Assembly (NCBI GenBank): GCA_020057805.1
Contig: JAGVFD010000008.1
Span: 1 to 8,141, forward strand
From: Sideroxydans sp.
GTDB taxonomy: Bacteria > Pseudomonadota > Gammaproteobacteria > Burkholderiales > Gallionellaceae
Length of the DNA stretch: 8,141 nucleotides
Direction: 5' to 3'
Of this stretch, positions 8,041 through 8,141 are shown piece by piece; position 1 is the stretch's first letter, and the number at the start of each line of letters is the position of its first letter. The notes beneath the pieces were generated by a model. It searched no databases, was not told where the DNA came from, and was given only the letters and a program-made list of their open reading frames with translations. A program made the position numbers and the translations under genes.

Positions 8041-8068
8041 ATTGTAACTGCCCCCCCCTCATTTTCAA
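8041..8068 (-). promoter_or_regulatory. Sigma70-type promoter of the export operon, with a G8 tract in the spacer
   Basis: On the minus strand, TTGAAA (8063-8068; 5 of 6 match to TTGACA) is followed after 16 bases by TACAAT (8041-8046; 5 of 6 match to TATAAT). Transcription would start near 8034, giving a leader of about 65 bases. The spacer contains eight G in a row (8051-8058). The -10 lies inside a perfect inverted repeat with 5-base arms, GGGCA and TGCCC (8037-8053). The promoter sits directly downstream of a terminator, where an operon promoter would be expected. The call rests on consensus and position only. Confidence 0.6.
8051..8058 (-). repeat. G8 homopolymer in the promoter spacer
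   Basis: Eight G on the minus strand lie between the predicted -35 and -10 boxes. Adding or losing one G would change the spacer from 16 to 17 or 15 bases, which normally changes sigma70 promoter strength. Confidence 0.7.
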
Positions 8069-8091
8069 AAATTTTGATGTATTTATCAAAA
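8065..8091. promoter_or_regulatory. Overlapping AT-rich inverted repeats at and upstream of the -35, possible operator
   Basis: On the plus strand, TCAAAA (8065-8070) and TTTTGA (8072-8077) form a 13-base palindrome that overlaps the -35 box. TTTTGAT (8072-8078) also pairs with ATCAAAA (8085-8091) across six bases. The three half-sites share one sequence, as at sites bound by a dimeric regulator. The outer repeat overlaps the terminator T-run. AT-rich DNA yields such patterns by chance, so the call is tentative. Confidence 0.35.
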
Positions 8092-8118
8092 AAATCCATT
8101 AGCCGAAACTAATGGATT
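8088..8118 (-). terminator. Rho-independent terminator of a gene beyond the right edge
   Basis: A perfect 10-base stem pairs AATCCATTAG with CTAATGGATT, with loop TTTCGG (a UUCG-type tetraloop if the U-G closing pair forms). On the minus strand it is followed by T's (seven in a row, two within the stem). The stem is AT-rich, so strength is moderate. The T-run exists only for minus-strand transcription, so it should end a transcript arriving from beyond 8141 and isolate the export operon promoter. Confidence 0.65.
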
Positions 8119-8141
8119 AGTTGGGTTAATCAGTGTAGCAA

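Noticed and set aside
8072..8091. An FNR/CRP-type binding site
   Set aside because: The FNR consensus is TTGAT-N4-ATCAA, and here the gap is six bases, so the half-site spacing is wrong. I kept it only as an unassigned inverted repeat.
8093..8118. A bidirectional terminator
   Set aside because: The T-run follows the stem only on the minus strand. On the plus strand the stem is followed by AGTTGGGTT.
1..8141. tRNA or rRNA genes, CRISPR arrays, insertion sequences or attachment sites
   Set aside because: Coding sequence fills nearly the whole window, and no direct-repeat/spacer pattern, transposase or RNA gene was seen in the remainder.

Overview
The window is one end of a bacterial cell-surface polysaccharide locus. 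All six genes lie on the minus strand and are read from right to left: polysaccharide export protein (SLBB family), chain-length determinant (Wzz family), cysQ, cysC, manC, and the first 319 codons of manB, which runs off the left edge. The longest gap between genes is 39 bases. Three junctions overlap by 1 or 4 bases, so this looks like a single transcription unit. Export and chain-length proteins of this type, with ManC and ManB, indicate a Gram-negative bacterium. Protein style and a GC content near 50% suggest a beta- or gammaproteobacterium, but I cannot name a genus.

Right end (7970-8141): a 172-base non-coding leader. From upstream to downstream it holds a minus-strand rho-independent terminator for a gene outside the window, overlapping AT-rich inverted repeats, and a sigma70-type promoter (TTGAAA, 16 bases, TACAAT). 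The promoter spacer contains a run of eight G. The predicted transcript has a leader of about 65 bases.

Middle (3915-7969): the export machinery. The export protein is 1045 residues, far longer than the roughly 380 residues of E. coli Wza. It has one export domain, seven or eight SLBB-type modules (two of them a clear tandem duplication), a charged helical insertion and a C-terminal amphipathic helix. The Wzz-family protein has two membrane segments and no kinase domain. Together they should form the trans-envelope path for the polymer.

Left half (1-3875): precursor supply. CysC makes PAPS, the universal sulfate donor, and CysQ removes PAP, the by-product of sulfotransferases. ManC (isomerase plus GDP-mannose pyrophosphorylase) and ManB (phosphomannomutase) make GDP-mannose from fructose-6-phosphate. 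My inference is that the polymer contains mannose or a sugar derived from GDP-mannose and may be sulfated. No sulfotransferase, glycosyltransferase, flippase or polymerase is present in the window.

The most unusual points are two G8 tracts, one in the main promoter spacer and one in the export gene, which together look like a possible phase-variable switch; the PAPS make-and-recycle pair inside an export operon; the expanded SLBB protein; and a drop in GC content from manC to cysC.
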